Shown: one piece after another, positions 41,424 to 51,214 of the stretch | Layout of the letters: each line of letters begins with the position of its first letter | Numbering within the stretch: position 1 is the first letter of the stretch | Source: Ignavibacteriota bacterium | GTDB lineage: Bacteria > Bacteroidota > Ignavibacteria > Ignavibacteriales > Melioribacteraceae | Assembly (NCBI GenBank): GCA_016708125.1 | Contig: JADJGF010000001.1 | Span: 2,688,001-2,752,000, forward strand | Direction: 5' to 3' | DNA: 64,000 bases | Made by a program: the position numbers and the translations under genes | Notes under the pieces: generated by a model | What the model saw: only the letters and a program-made list of their open reading frames with translations | Told to the model about the DNA's origin: nothing | Databases searched by the model: none

Positions 41424-44400
41424 ATGACACATAGTCAACTAGCCTATAAATTATTAGTATTTCATTTTCCAGTATACTTTTTCAAGGCTAAACTAAAGTA
41501 TATTTTGGCTTTAATATTAATGAATTTGTTTCACCTTTTACTACCGGATGAGTTATATTGTCAATCTGGTAATGCTTTCAGACTACGCGAGAAACTGCCT
41601 GAAGTTATTGCGCCTTGTAGAGATAGTGCCCCAGGTTATTGTGTATCAATAGGTGGGAGTACAGTCTATGAAAGGATAACAAATGTACATGTTTTAGAAA
41701 GACCAGGAAATATATTAGATATCACAGTTGATGTATTCATTGCAAATCCAACAAATTGCCAATTTGGAAAACCATGTCCGGTTTATGATAAAAATCCAGA
41801 AAATGTAAATGTTTGGATAGACTGGAATGGCAATAAAATTTGGGAACCGAATGAAAAAGTGCTTGATGCTGCTTTAACAAGTTATAACATAAATTACGGG
41901 AAGAGTATGGTAGCTAAAGCCACTGTGAATATTCCACCCAATGTTATAAAACCCACATATTTAAGGGCAAATTTAGGGTGGGGATTTGATCCTGAAGATC
42001 CATGCGGTTCTTTTTGGGGTTATGGAAATGTGGTCGATCAACTTGTTTTATGGAATATGAAAGTCGCCAATATTACTGCAATTTCTAATGTGGAAATGCT
42101 TGATGTAACTACACCTTTATTGTGGTCGGCTGATTACGATGAACGTGGCGATACACTCAATACAGTATCAAATTTTCCGCTAGCAGCTAGTATGAAAAAC
42201 GGATTTGTAACTTTATGGATAAATCTTAAATCATTTCCTTCATCTATTGGAGACGATTCAAGAACAGATGTTGAATGGAAAGTTGTTGGAACTAATTCTA
42301 AGAAAGCGATTGAAGGGGGGATCGATAGAATAATTGGCAAGAGTGGTTTTTTAAATGTCGATTTTCCTCAAAAGATTGGCATGTACGATCTGAAATTAAA
42401 ATTCAAGTTCAAGAATAATCTGAATAACAATATTGGGGAGCAGATTATTTCATTACCATTTTGGATTAGTTATGATAAACCGCAGATACCAACAAAAAAA
42501 ATTTGGCTCCAAAAAGCAATCGAGTGGACTCAGGGAATACAAATGTCAAATTCAATAGAGTATGAGCTTGCACAAAAGATAATGGAGGGAATTTATTCAA
42601 AAAGTGGCTGGCAGTATAATACATCAGTATTCCAGTGGTTCAAGCTTATTGAAGGTTCAGAAACTTATGGTGGTAATTGTGTGGTAATGGCTAACATATG
42701 GTTAAATTTGCTCAAATCATTAGGTGTTGGAGGCGTATCAACAGTTATTGTTGAAGGAAAAGTTGATAATAAAGGTTTTATGTCAATACCAGGAATAAAA
42801 GCATTTGGTTCACTACCAAGTAAAAATGGCAATGCAACTAAAGAATATATTTTGTATCCAACGTATGATCGCTGGATTTTTCAACAGCATACTTTTGGCC
42901 AATTGGGTAATAGATACTTCGATCCGACTTTTAATATAACTGGAAGTGAAAAATATTTTCATGTTGCTCACAGTATTATAGGTATGAACCCTCGCATGGA
43001 TTTCTTTATTACTGATGCAGGAGGACCAACTATTCAAAAGAACGGCAATAATGATTTTGCAGAAGGATGGATGGCGTATACTTATAAATATGAGACATTA
43101 AGGAATAATATATCTTTAAATAGAAATGAACCTGTAAATGCCGCATTTACAGGATCGTTTTCAGAAAAGTTAATTGATAATAATAATGATGAGATTTTTG
43201 ATCAGCTTTCAGGAAATGTTGGTGTAGAAATAACGAATCCAGGAAAATTTATGGTAACTGGATATTTGAGAAAGGATAACCGCTTAATTACATCGCAACC
43301 CTATTATGCATCACCCGTAAGTTGGTTTGAAATCGTTGGACCGCAAGCTGGGATAATTGAGGTTCATCCTCTTTTTAGTGGTGAAAAGATTTTTACTGAA
43401 GAGATGAATGGTTCTTACAACATATATTTAACACTAACAGATAGTACTGGTGCAATTATAGATACTGCACTTTTTAATACTTCTACATTTAATTATCAAC
43501 AATTCGGTGAGTTGCCAGCAAGGATATTAAGTTTGTATGAAAATGCAGTTGATACAAACAGTGATGTTTTTTTTGATATATTAAAAATAAATGCGGAAAT
43601 CATATCTAACAAAACGAATCAATATTTAATTCAAAAATCTTTATTCCATCAAGGACAAGTGCTAACTTCCGAAAGTGAATCTTTAATATTAAACTCTGGA
43701 AATAATCTATTAGACTTATCAATTGGTGGCAAACCAATTGCGATATCAGGATTTAATGGACCCTTTATCCTTTCACTCCAAGTATCAGATATGGATGGAA
43801 ATCAGACTGCCTATCATGAGATTCAGACTTCCAATTATTTGGCAAGTCAATTCAATCCACCAATTGCAAAGATAATCGGAGGAAATTCTGATCAAGGGGT
43901 TGATATTAACTCAAATGGACTATTTGATACGCTAAGGGTTTCGATTAGTGTACAGACTTTGAATTCCGGTTCTTACTCCATACTTGCATGGCTGATGGGA
44001 GAAAATGGAGAAAACATAAGTTTGGCACGATCGAAAGGTTTTATAGGAATTGGGATGAATGATATTGAACTAAATTTTCCTGGGGTCAACATTAATAATA
44101 ACCAGTTGGATGGTCCATATAAAATAGGATATGCAATTATGTATGATGATAGCTCAAATTTAATATTTTCAGGTATTGATATTTATAAAACACAAAATTA
44201 TTCTGCATCACAATTTGAAGAACCAGAAACACAAATTATTTCAACAACAGGAACTTATTCTGAGAATTCGATGGATATTGATTCCGATGGGTTAATCGAT
44301 AGTCTTATTGTTCAAATTGAAGTTGTCCCAAAAGATTCAGGAAATGTGGTTGCGTATGGTCGCCTGGTAGATTCAAAGAGTGAAACCATTTTATGGTCCT

Positions 44401-45188
44401 ATGCAAGTAAAATACTAAAAGAGAATATCCCACAATGGATAAACTTACAATTTGATGGAAGATTTATATACGGAGGTTTGGAAAATGGTCCATACCAACT
44501 TAGAGATCTTCAAATTTATCATTCTGGAGATCCTGAACAACCAATTTATATTCCTGAAGCTTATACAACACAAACTTATAAATATACAGACTTTAAAAAA
44601 ACTGGAGTAATAACAGGAATAATTTCCGATGCAAATGATAACCCGGTAGCAAATGCATTTTTAAAAATTTCTAATAATGATAACGATTACTCAAATAATT
44701 ATGGTAAATACAATTTGGTTCTGTTATCAAAAGGTGAATTTATTGTAAAAATTGAAGGACTCGATACTTCCAAAATTCAGTGGTCAATTAACATGAATGG
44801 AAACCAATTAGATGTAGGTGATTCAGTGAAAATAAATGTAGACACAAATCAAATTGTAATTGTTGATTTCAAAGCACCAATAGTTTTAAGTTATAAGCAA
44901 GGAGTATATTCAGAAAATTTACCTAAAGAATATTTCTTAGGACAGAACTATCCTAATCCGTTCAATCCATCTACGCAATTTGAATTTGCGCTTCCAAAGA
45001 AATCTAACATAAAACTTAAAATTTTTGATGCTTTAGGTAATGAAATTGCAAATTTGATTAACGAATCAAAACCCGCTGGTAATTATCAAGGTAGTTTTAA
45101 TGCAGTTGGTCTGCCAAGTGGAATTTATTTTTATAGATTAGAAACGGAAGGGTTTAGCGAAACCAGAAAAATGTTATTGATAAAATAA
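41424..45188 (+). CDS. T9SS-secreted multidomain protein with transglutaminase-like domain
   Basis: The ATG at 41424 follows GGAGG by 6 bases; the in-frame codon at 41397 lacks a site. The 1254-residue product has a long hydrophobic leader ending near LYCQ. A GEVED-like domain follows (NVNVWIDWNGNKIWEPNEKV), then a transglutaminase-like core with C419 (YGGNCVVMANIW), H489 (QQHTFGQ) and D500 (RYFDPTFN). Four repeats of about 130 residues follow, each opening with an acidic DxxxDxxxD stretch (DNNNDEIFD, DTNSDVFFD, DINSNGLFD, DIDSDGLID). A carboxypeptidase-regulatory-like domain and a T9SS sorting domain (NYPNPFNPSTQFEFALPKKS) end it. It is probably a cell-surface or secreted peptidase or cross-linker. 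Confidence 0.85.
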   Translation: MTHSQLAYKLLVFHFPVYFFKAKLKYILALILMNLFHLLLPDELYCQSGNAFRLREKLPEVIAPCRDSAPGYCVSIGGSTVYERITNVHVLERPGNILDITVDVFIANPTNCQFGKPCPVYDKNPENVNVWIDWNGNKIWEPNEKVLDAALTSYNINYGKSMVAKATVNIPPNVIKPTYLRANLGWGFDPEDPCGSFWGYGNVVDQLVLWNMKVANITAISNVEMLDVTTPLLWSADYDERGDTLNTVSNFPLAASMKNGFVTLWINLKSFPSSIGDDSRTDVEWKVVGTNSKKAIEGGIDRIIGKSGFLNVDFPQKIGMYDLKLKFKFKNNLNNNIGEQIISLPFWISYDKPQIPTKKIWLQKAIEWTQGIQMSNSIEYELAQKIMEGIYSKSGWQYNTSVFQWFKLIEGSETYGGNCVVMANIWLNLLKSLGVGGVSTVIVEGKVDNKGFMSIPGIKAFGSLPSKNGNATKEYILYPTYDRWIFQQHTFGQLGNRYFDPTFNITGSEKYFHVAHSIIGMNPRMDFFITDAGGPTIQKNGNNDFAEGWMAYTYKYETLRNNISLNRNEPVNAAFTGSFSEKLIDNNNDEIFDQLSGNVGVEITNPGKFMVTGYLRKDNRLITSQPYYASPVSWFEIVGPQAGIIEVHPLFSGEKIFTEEMNGSYNIYLTLTDSTGAIIDTALFNTSTFNYQQFGELPARILSLYENAVDTNSDVFFDILKINAEIISNKTNQYLIQKSLFHQGQVLTSESESLILNSGNNLLDLSIGGKPIAISGFNGPFILSLQVSDMDGNQTAYHEIQTSNYLASQFNPPIAKIIGGNSDQGVDINSNGLFDTLRVSISVQTLNSGSYSILAWLMGENGENISLARSKGFIGIGMNDIELNFPGVNINNNQLDGPYKIGYAIMYDDSSNLIFSGIDIYKTQNYSASQFEEPETQIISTTGTYSENSMDIDSDGLIDSLIVQIEVVPKDSGNVVAYGRLVDSKSETILWSYASKILKENIPQWINLQFDGRFIYGGLENGPYQLRDLQIYHSGDPEQPIYIPEAYTTQTYKYTDFKKTGVITGIISDANDNPVANAFLKISNNDNDYSNNYGKYNLVLLSKGEFIVKIEGLDTSKIQWSINMNGNQLDVGDSVKINVDTNQIVIVDFKAPIVLSYKQGVYSENLPKEYFLGQNYPNPFNPSTQFEFALPKKSNIKLKIFDALGNEIANLINESKPAGNYQGSFNAVGLPSGIYFYRLETEGFSETRKMLLIK

Positions 45189-45479
45189 AGGCCAAAGATT
45201 TGAAATTTTTAAAAGGCAACATTATAAATATTTTTCATATTTCGCGTTTAGTATAAAATTAATGGAATTTAATTATTGAAAACATAAAATAATATGAATA
45301 GAAAATTTATATCATACTATTTAATAAAATTAACAAAAACGAACATTGCTTTTTGGATTCGATATGAAAAACATAAAATTAAAACAAATTTCATTAAAAG
45401 TTTTTAAGAATTTATTCGATAGGTCAAAAATATATTTTACTTTTGAAATATATAGTTTGTTGAAAAGTTAAAAAAGACA

Positions 45480-48400
45480 ATGCAATTTCTTAAAGAAAAA
45501 AAATATTGGATTTTATTATTAATAATACTAATTGCGTATTTTGAAAATGTTTTTCCCCAGAGTCAACAGTTTCGTCAGATTACTGTTAAAAATGGACTTT
45601 CCAATAGTTATGTCAATTGTTTATTACAAGATCGAAACGGTTTTATTTGGATTGGAACAGATGATGGGCTTAATCGTTTTGATGGATATGAGATAAAAGT
45701 ATATCGTAATAATTTAGATGACAAAAATTCAATTACAGAAAATATAATTTGGGCAATTTGTGAAGATCATTCAGGTTATTTATGGATTGGTACCAAAACA
45801 GGCGGATTAAATCGATATGATCCAAAAACAAATAAATTTGAGAAATGGAATCTTTCGATATCTGATTTACCTGAAATAAATATAACTTTTATCTTTGAAG
45901 ATAGTAAACGAAATATTTGGATAGGAACATACCGTAACGGTCTTTTCAGATTGAATGCAAATACGAGTGAGATTGAACATTGGCAAAATTATCCAGATAA
46001 ACAAAAGGTGTTAACGGATAACTTTGTTACATCAATTGTAGAAGATCAGTTATCAAATATTTGGATTGGCACATATAATGGGCTAAACAAATATATTCCT
46101 AGTGAAAAGTTAATTTCTTTCAAAGAAGTTATCAGCGATTTCAAAATTCCAGTTTGGCATCTATCAAAATCATCATTTTATAATAATAGTATCTGGATTG
46201 GGACATTAAAAGGGTTGAAGAGGCTGGACATAATTACTGAAAACATTTCAAATGTTCAACTTCCGCAAAAAGATGGATTAAATTTCGGATTGAGCGTTAG
46301 TTCAGTTGTTGAAGAATATTATTTAGATAATAAAATACTTTGGATTGGTACATTTGATGGACTTGTTAAAATAAATTTAACAACTAGTTTCAAAGATAGA
46401 TTTCTTGAGGAGAAAAATAATGATTCAAATTTACTAAGTAATGAGATTCATGAATTAATGATTGATAAATCTGGAGTAGTATGGATTGCAACAGAAAATG
46501 GATTGAATTTCTATCCGGCCAAAAAATCGAAATTTAATTTTAGAATACCAATAATTGGAAAAATGCTTGATTTTCCCGAACTATTTAACAATAGTGTTAG
46601 AGCAATAACACAATCAAAAAATAATTCTTTATGGCTTGGTACTGAATTAGGTTTATATGAAATAAGAAATAATGGCAAGAATATTAAGTTAATGCAAAGT
46701 TCAGAATTTAATTCTTTGAACGTGTGGTCATTATGCAAAGGAAGTTCAAATAATATTTGGGTTGGAACCTATGGTCAAGGAATTAAAGAATTGGACTTAA
46801 ATACACAAAAGATCAAATCTTGGAAAGTATCTAATCCTAATTTCAATGAACAAGCTTATAATTACATAAGGACTATCATTGAAGACAACAATGGAGAACT
46901 ATGGATTGGATTTTGGGGAGGTGGTTTAGCAAGACTAAATCCAAAAACATCCAATATTGAATATTGGAGAAATGATAAAAACAATTCTAATAGTTTAAGT
47001 TATAATGATATCTGGGTGATAATTAACGATCGCAGAGGAAGAATTTGGATTGGAACAAATGGGGGTGGATTAGATTTATATCAAGGACAAGATAGAAACA
47101 ATTTTTATAACTGGAATTTTAATAAAACTAATAAACAAAAATTAAGCAGTAATAATATTTATTCAATATGTGAATCAAATAATAGAAATATTAAAGAAAA
47201 TGAAACTATACTCTGGATTGGTACAGCTAATGGATTAAATAAATTTGTAATTAGTAACGATACAAGTTCAAGTGAAGCAAAAAGTCTTGATATTCAAATT
47301 AGTTATTATACAGTTGCAAATGGATTACCTGACAATACAGTTGAAAGTATTTTAGAAGATGACAATGGTAATCTCTGGATTGGAACAAGCTCCGGCATTT
47401 CCTTTTTCAATATAAAAAGTAAAAAATTTACAAACTTTACAACTGAAGATGGTTTAATAGGTACCTCCTTTAATACTGGTGCAGCTTATAAAACTTTTAA
47501 CAGGGAAATGTTATTCGGAAGCTTAGAAGGGCTAAACTTTTTTAACCCAAGTAAAATTGAATTGTCAAAATATTCATCACCTATTATAATAAGTAAATTT
47601 CAAGTCCTAAATAATTCGAAGGGAAATAAAAGTAATTCTGAACTGATGATGAGTAGTTATAACAATGAAAAAGTAACATTATTTTACAATCAAAATGATA
47701 TCTTTTTCCAGTTCAGTTCACTTGATTTTAATTCACCCGAGGAAAATAAGTATCAATATTATTTACATGGATTTGATGATGATTGGAATTTTAGTGACAA
47801 ACGGAGATTTGTTACTTATACAAATCTTGATCCTGGTGAATATGAATTTTTGGTGAAGGCAACAAATAGCGACGGAGTATGGAGTAAACAGATTGCAAAG
47901 TTAAAAATACTAATAAATCCACCATTTTGGAAAACATGGTGGGCTTATACTGTTTATGTTTTAGCAGGGTTAAGTCTGTTGACTTTTATAAGAACAACTG
48001 AGATAAAAAAAAGAAAAATAAGAGAAGAAGAAAGGTTGAGACATGAAAGAGAAACAGCTTTATTGCGTGAAGCTGAATTGAAAACAAAAAACATAGAGCA
48101 AGAAAAGGAAATAGAAAAACAAAAAATAAGAAATAGAATTGCCCAGGATTTACATGATGAGATTGGGAGTAATCTAAGTAGTATATCACTGATGAGTGAA
48201 ATTATTCAAAAGGATGTAAATACAAATTCAGAAATAGCAGAAAAGTTAAAACGAATACACAAAGTTGCAAAAGGATCAACACAATCTATACGAGATATTG
48301 TATGGCTTACGAATCCCGCATCCGATGGGTTAAGCAATCTTGTTTCAAAAATGAAAGAAGTAGTAGAAAACACTAACTGGAATTTCAAACTCAACTCTAA

Positions 48401-48716
48401 ATTCCCACAAAAAGTAATTGATGTGAATCTAAACCCTGAATTAAAAAGGAATATTTTTTTCATATTCAAAGAAACCATGAACAATATTGTAAAGCATTCT
48501 AATGCGCAAAATGTGGAACTAAAATTTGAAATTAAAGAAAATATTATTTTACTATCAATCAGTGATGATGGCAAGGGATTTAATAAACTTGGTAATTTTA
48601 ATGGAATAGGTATAAAAAATATTAAAAATCGTGCAAATGAAATTGATGCAATTTTAAATTATGAAAGTAACCTGGGCAGTGGAACATTAATGGAACTGGT
48701 TGTTAATTTCACGTAA
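45480..48716 (+). CDS. Propeller-type sensor histidine kinase (reg_prop, Y_Y_Y, HisKA_3, HATPase)
   Basis: A 1078-residue membrane sensor. A signal peptide is followed by two seven-bladed propellers built from reg_prop repeats such as GFIWIGTDDGLNRFDGYEIK and GYLWIGTKTGGLNRYDPKTN. Next comes a Y_Y_Y domain (YYLHGFDDDWNFSDKRRFVT), one membrane helix (WAYTVYVLAGLSLLTFIRT), a coiled coil, a HisKA_3 phosphoacceptor (AQDLHDEIGSNLSSISLMSE, probable His in DLHDE) and an HATPase domain (ETMNNIVKHSNAQNVELKFE, SDDGKGFN). Unlike hybrid propeller sensors, it has no receiver or AraC domain; the NarL-type regulator is a separate gene 60 bp downstream. It probably senses an extracellular polymer or peptide fragment. 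Confidence 0.95.
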   Translation: MQFLKEKKYWILLLIILIAYFENVFPQSQQFRQITVKNGLSNSYVNCLLQDRNGFIWIGTDDGLNRFDGYEIKVYRNNLDDKNSITENIIWAICEDHSGYLWIGTKTGGLNRYDPKTNKFEKWNLSISDLPEINITFIFEDSKRNIWIGTYRNGLFRLNANTSEIEHWQNYPDKQKVLTDNFVTSIVEDQLSNIWIGTYNGLNKYIPSEKLISFKEVISDFKIPVWHLSKSSFYNNSIWIGTLKGLKRLDIITENISNVQLPQKDGLNFGLSVSSVVEEYYLDNKILWIGTFDGLVKINLTTSFKDRFLEEKNNDSNLLSNEIHELMIDKSGVVWIATENGLNFYPAKKSKFNFRIPIIGKMLDFPELFNNSVRAITQSKNNSLWLGTELGLYEIRNNGKNIKLMQSSEFNSLNVWSLCKGSSNNIWVGTYGQGIKELDLNTQKIKSWKVSNPNFNEQAYNYIRTIIEDNNGELWIGFWGGGLARLNPKTSNIEYWRNDKNNSNSLSYNDIWVIINDRRGRIWIGTNGGGLDLYQGQDRNNFYNWNFNKTNKQKLSSNNIYSICESNNRNIKENETILWIGTANGLNKFVISNDTSSSEAKSLDIQISYYTVANGLPDNTVESILEDDNGNLWIGTSSGISFFNIKSKKFTNFTTEDGLIGTSFNTGAAYKTFNREMLFGSLEGLNFFNPSKIELSKYSSPIIISKFQVLNNSKGNKSNSELMMSSYNNEKVTLFYNQNDIFFQFSSLDFNSPEENKYQYYLHGFDDDWNFSDKRRFVTYTNLDPGEYEFLVKATNSDGVWSKQIAKLKILINPPFWKTWWAYTVYVLAGLSLLTFIRTTEIKKRKIREEERLRHERETALLREAELKTKNIEQEKEIEKQKIRNRIAQDLHDEIGSNLSSISLMSEIIQKDVNTNSEIAEKLKRIHKVAKGSTQSIRDIVWLTNPASDGLSNLVSKMKEVVENTNWNFKLNSKFPQKVIDVNLNPELKRNIFFIFKETMNNIVKHSNAQNVELKFEIKENIILLSISDDGKGFNKLGNFNGIGIKNIKNRANEIDAILNYESNLGSGTLMELVVNFT

Positions 48717-48724
48717 ATGCGTGA
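48709..48724. promoter_or_regulatory. Palindromic site at the kinase/regulator junction
   Basis: TCACG-TAAATG-CGTGA, a 5-6-5 palindrome, spans the kinase stop codon and lies about 50 bp before the regulator start. It agrees at 14 of 16 positions with the site at 49471-49486. Both are next to the NarL-type regulator gene and may be its binding sites. Confidence 0.45.
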
Positions 48725-48776
48725 TTGAATATTGAATGTGGATATTTATATTGATGCAAATTTAATTTTAGAAAAA

Positions 48777-49427
48777 ATGAAAACAATGTACTCAGCTGAA
48801 GTATTGATCATTGAGGATAATGAACTGCTTCGAGACTCACTCAAGGAGGTCATAAACAAAAGTGATTCGATAACATGTGAAAATACGTTTAACTCCGGAG
48901 AAGTTGCTTGTGAAGTTATAAAAAAAAAGGAATTAGTCCCCGATATAATTTTACTAGATATCGGATTGCCGGGGATTAATGGGGTTGACTTAATTCCTGA
49001 GTTAAAAATATTGACGCCATCTTCTAAAATTGTTATCCTAACAGTTCACGATGATAATGAAAATGTTTTTAACGCAATTTGTGCAGGAGCTTCGGGATAT
49101 TTATTAAAAGATTTATCGTGTGAGGAAATTATAGCATCTCTACTTGATGTTATGAATGGAGGTGCTCCAATGAACTCACATATTGCTAATAAAGTACTAA
49201 ATATGTTTAGAGATCAAAATGTTAAATCGAGTGCATATAATTTATCTGAAAGAGAAAAAGAAATATTAAGCTTATTAGTTGAGGGACTAAGTAAAAAACA
49301 AATAGGGAAAAAAATATTTCTAAGTCATCATACAGTCGATTCTTATCTACGCAACATCTATATAAAGCTTGAAGTTCATTCCCGAAGTAATGCTATAACT
49401 AAAGCACTTAAAGAAAAAATAATTTAG
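48777..49427 (+). CDS. NarL/FixJ-family response regulator
   Basis: The frame is open from a TTG at 48732; the ATG at 48777 (MKTMYSAEVLIIEDNELLRD) places the receiver domain right at the start, as is usual, although neither choice has a clear ribosome binding site. The receiver has the phosphoacceptor Asp in DIILLDIGLPGINGVDLIPE and the conserved Lys in GASGYLLKDLSCEEI. A LuxR-type helix-turn-helix follows (LSEREKEILSLLVEGLSKKQ, HHTVDSYLRNIYIKLEVHSR). It is the obvious partner of the propeller kinase encoded 60 bp upstream. Matching palindromes flank the gene, so autoregulation and control of the next T9SS gene are plausible. Confidence 0.92.
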   Translation: MKTMYSAEVLIIEDNELLRDSLKEVINKSDSITCENTFNSGEVACEVIKKKELVPDIILLDIGLPGINGVDLIPELKILTPSSKIVILTVHDDNENVFNAICAGASGYLLKDLSCEEIIASLLDVMNGGAPMNSHIANKVLNMFRDQNVKSSAYNLSEREKEILSLLVEGLSKKQIGKKIFLSHHTVDSYLRNIYIKLEVHSRSNAITKALKEKII

Positions 49428-49470
49428 TCCAATATTCTCTTAAAATAAGTTTAAGTATTAATTGTTAAAA

Positions 49471-49486
49471 TCACGTATTTGCGTGA
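49471..49486. promoter_or_regulatory. Palindromic site upstream of the delta-60-repeat T9SS gene
   Basis: TCACG-TATTTG-CGTGA matches the site at 48709-48724 at 14 of 16 bases. It lies 50 bp before the GTG start of the next gene. The flanking A and T extend the palindrome to 6-6-6 (ATCACG/CGTGAT). Confidence 0.45.
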
Positions 49487-49536
49487 TGCCAAGGTAAATC
49501 TTTGGATTTATTTTGCAAGTAAAAAAGGAAATAAAT

Positions 49537-51102
49537 GTGAACAACTATCTGAAAACTTTTTTACTTATAATATTCTTTGCAAATCTCATTAATTCACAAT
49601 CTGACTGGATTCCAGAAACTTCATTTGGAAACAACGGTACTACAAGAATTAATTTTGGATCCGCACATAGTGATTATCCAAACGATATACTTCTTCTTCC
49701 TGATAATAAAATTCTTATTGGCGGTATAACAACATCAAGCACAGAGGGATATTTTGTATCAATGACTCAACTTTTGGAAAATGGGCAACTTGATAGTTCA
49801 AATTTTGGAATAGATGGTAAAGTCCTGATTCACTTTGTTGGAAGAGACCACGCTAATGTTCTAAAATTGCAAAATGATGGGAAAATTTTAGCAGCAGGTG
49901 CTGAAGCAAATAGTAATGCATCAAGTGCAATTACACCTTCGTTATATCGATTTAATGCTGATGGTTCTTTAGACACAACCTTTGGCAATAGCGGTAGAGT
50001 AGTGCAAAGATTTACTGGAAATTCGGCTGGTACATTATATGGAATTAAAGTGTTAGATGATGGTAGAATTTTAGTTACGGGTGTCAGTTCTACAATTCAT
50101 GGATTTGGAGCGATGCGTTTTCTACCAAATGGTCAACTTGATCCTAATTTTGGAGTTGGAGGGATTGCAAGAATAAGTTACCCAATAGGGGGTCATTCTG
50201 TAGCAAGTCTTTTCCTTGCTGATACCGCAATTATTATGGCGACGGTTGATATATCACCCACCAATATCGTATTGGCTATGATGGATAGTTCGGGGAATCC
50301 ATACTCAAATTTTGGTGATAATGGAGTTTTGCAGACTGATATCGTGGGTAAATATAATTTTTCGGGTGGTGAAACACTTCTACTAACAGAAGACGATAAA
50401 ATATTATTATCGGCAACTACACCAAATTCAAGTCCAACAAAGTTTTCAGTATTCAGATTTTTTCTTGATGGTTCTCTAGATTCCACATTCGGAACAAACG
50501 GCAGAACAGATATCGCTTTTTCATCGAGTGATGTTTGCTATGATATGACACTTGATTATAACGGAAAAATTTTGCTGGTTGGAAAGGGTGGCGGTGGGTC
50601 CGGATTGATGAGATTAAATTCTGATGGCTCACCAGACACAACTTTTGGACCTGAAGGAAAATTTACTTATGATCTTTCAATTGGAAATGGTTCAAATTAT
50701 CTAAGAAGTTGTCTCCCATTATCTAATGGGCGCATTATTGCAGCAGGAATTGATCATACAAGTAACAGTGGTGATTACGTTGTTGTTAAGTTAACTCAGA
50801 ATCCTACCGGAGTTGATGACCAGAACTTCATTCAACCAAATGATTTTGCTCTTTATCAGAATTATCCAAACCCATTTAACCCAATAACAACAATAAAATA
50901 CAGTGTAAGTGTTAAATCATATATACGTTTATCTGTCTATGACATTTTAGGAAGAGAAGTATCAACATTAGTTAATGAATCAAAACATGCGGGAAATTAT
51001 GAAATAGAGTTTGATGCTTCACATCTTGCAAGCGGAATTTATTTCTATAGGCTGCAAGCAGATCCATTTATTGAAACAAAAAAGATGATTCTGCTTAGAT
51101 AA
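49537..51102 (+). CDS. T9SS-secreted protein with delta-60 (uncharacterized beta-propeller) repeats
   Basis: The GTG at 49537 is preferred because AAAGGAA lies 6 bases upstream and it yields a clean signal peptide (NNYLKTFLLIIFFANLINSQ). The 521-residue protein carries the delta-60 repeat pattern LxPDGxLDxxFGxxG, for example YRFNADGSLDTTFGNSGRVV, FLPNGQLDPNFGVGGIARI, FRFFLDGSLDSTFGTNGRTD and RLNSDGSPDTTFGPEGKF. The protein ends with a T9SS sorting domain (NYPNPFNPITTIKYSVSVKS to MILLR). Such proteins are exported by the type IX system and attached to the surface. A palindrome shared with the regulator gene lies just upstream. Confidence 0.88.
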   Translation: MNNYLKTFLLIIFFANLINSQSDWIPETSFGNNGTTRINFGSAHSDYPNDILLLPDNKILIGGITTSSTEGYFVSMTQLLENGQLDSSNFGIDGKVLIHFVGRDHANVLKLQNDGKILAAGAEANSNASSAITPSLYRFNADGSLDTTFGNSGRVVQRFTGNSAGTLYGIKVLDDGRILVTGVSSTIHGFGAMRFLPNGQLDPNFGVGGIARISYPIGGHSVASLFLADTAIIMATVDISPTNIVLAMMDSSGNPYSNFGDNGVLQTDIVGKYNFSGGETLLLTEDDKILLSATTPNSSPTKFSVFRFFLDGSLDSTFGTNGRTDIAFSSSDVCYDMTLDYNGKILLVGKGGGGSGLMRLNSDGSPDTTFGPEGKFTYDLSIGNGSNYLRSCLPLSNGRIIAAGIDHTSNSGDYVVVKLTQNPTGVDDQNFIQPNDFALYQNYPNPFNPITTIKYSVSVKSYIRLSVYDILGREVSTLVNESKHAGNYEIEFDASHLASGIYFYRLQADPFIETKKMILLR

Positions 51103-51214
51103 ACGTTTTTATGTAATCATATAATTGTAGATAACTTGCTTAATAATAAACATTAGAATTTGAGAATTATTCTAGTATTGAAAATTAGATCATCAATTGG
51201 AGAAATTTATTAAT

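Noticed and set aside
48206..48574. 122-codon minus-strand frame inside the histidine kinase gene
   Set aside because: It opposes the phosphoacceptor and ATPase domains of the kinase and shows no recognisable protein pattern.
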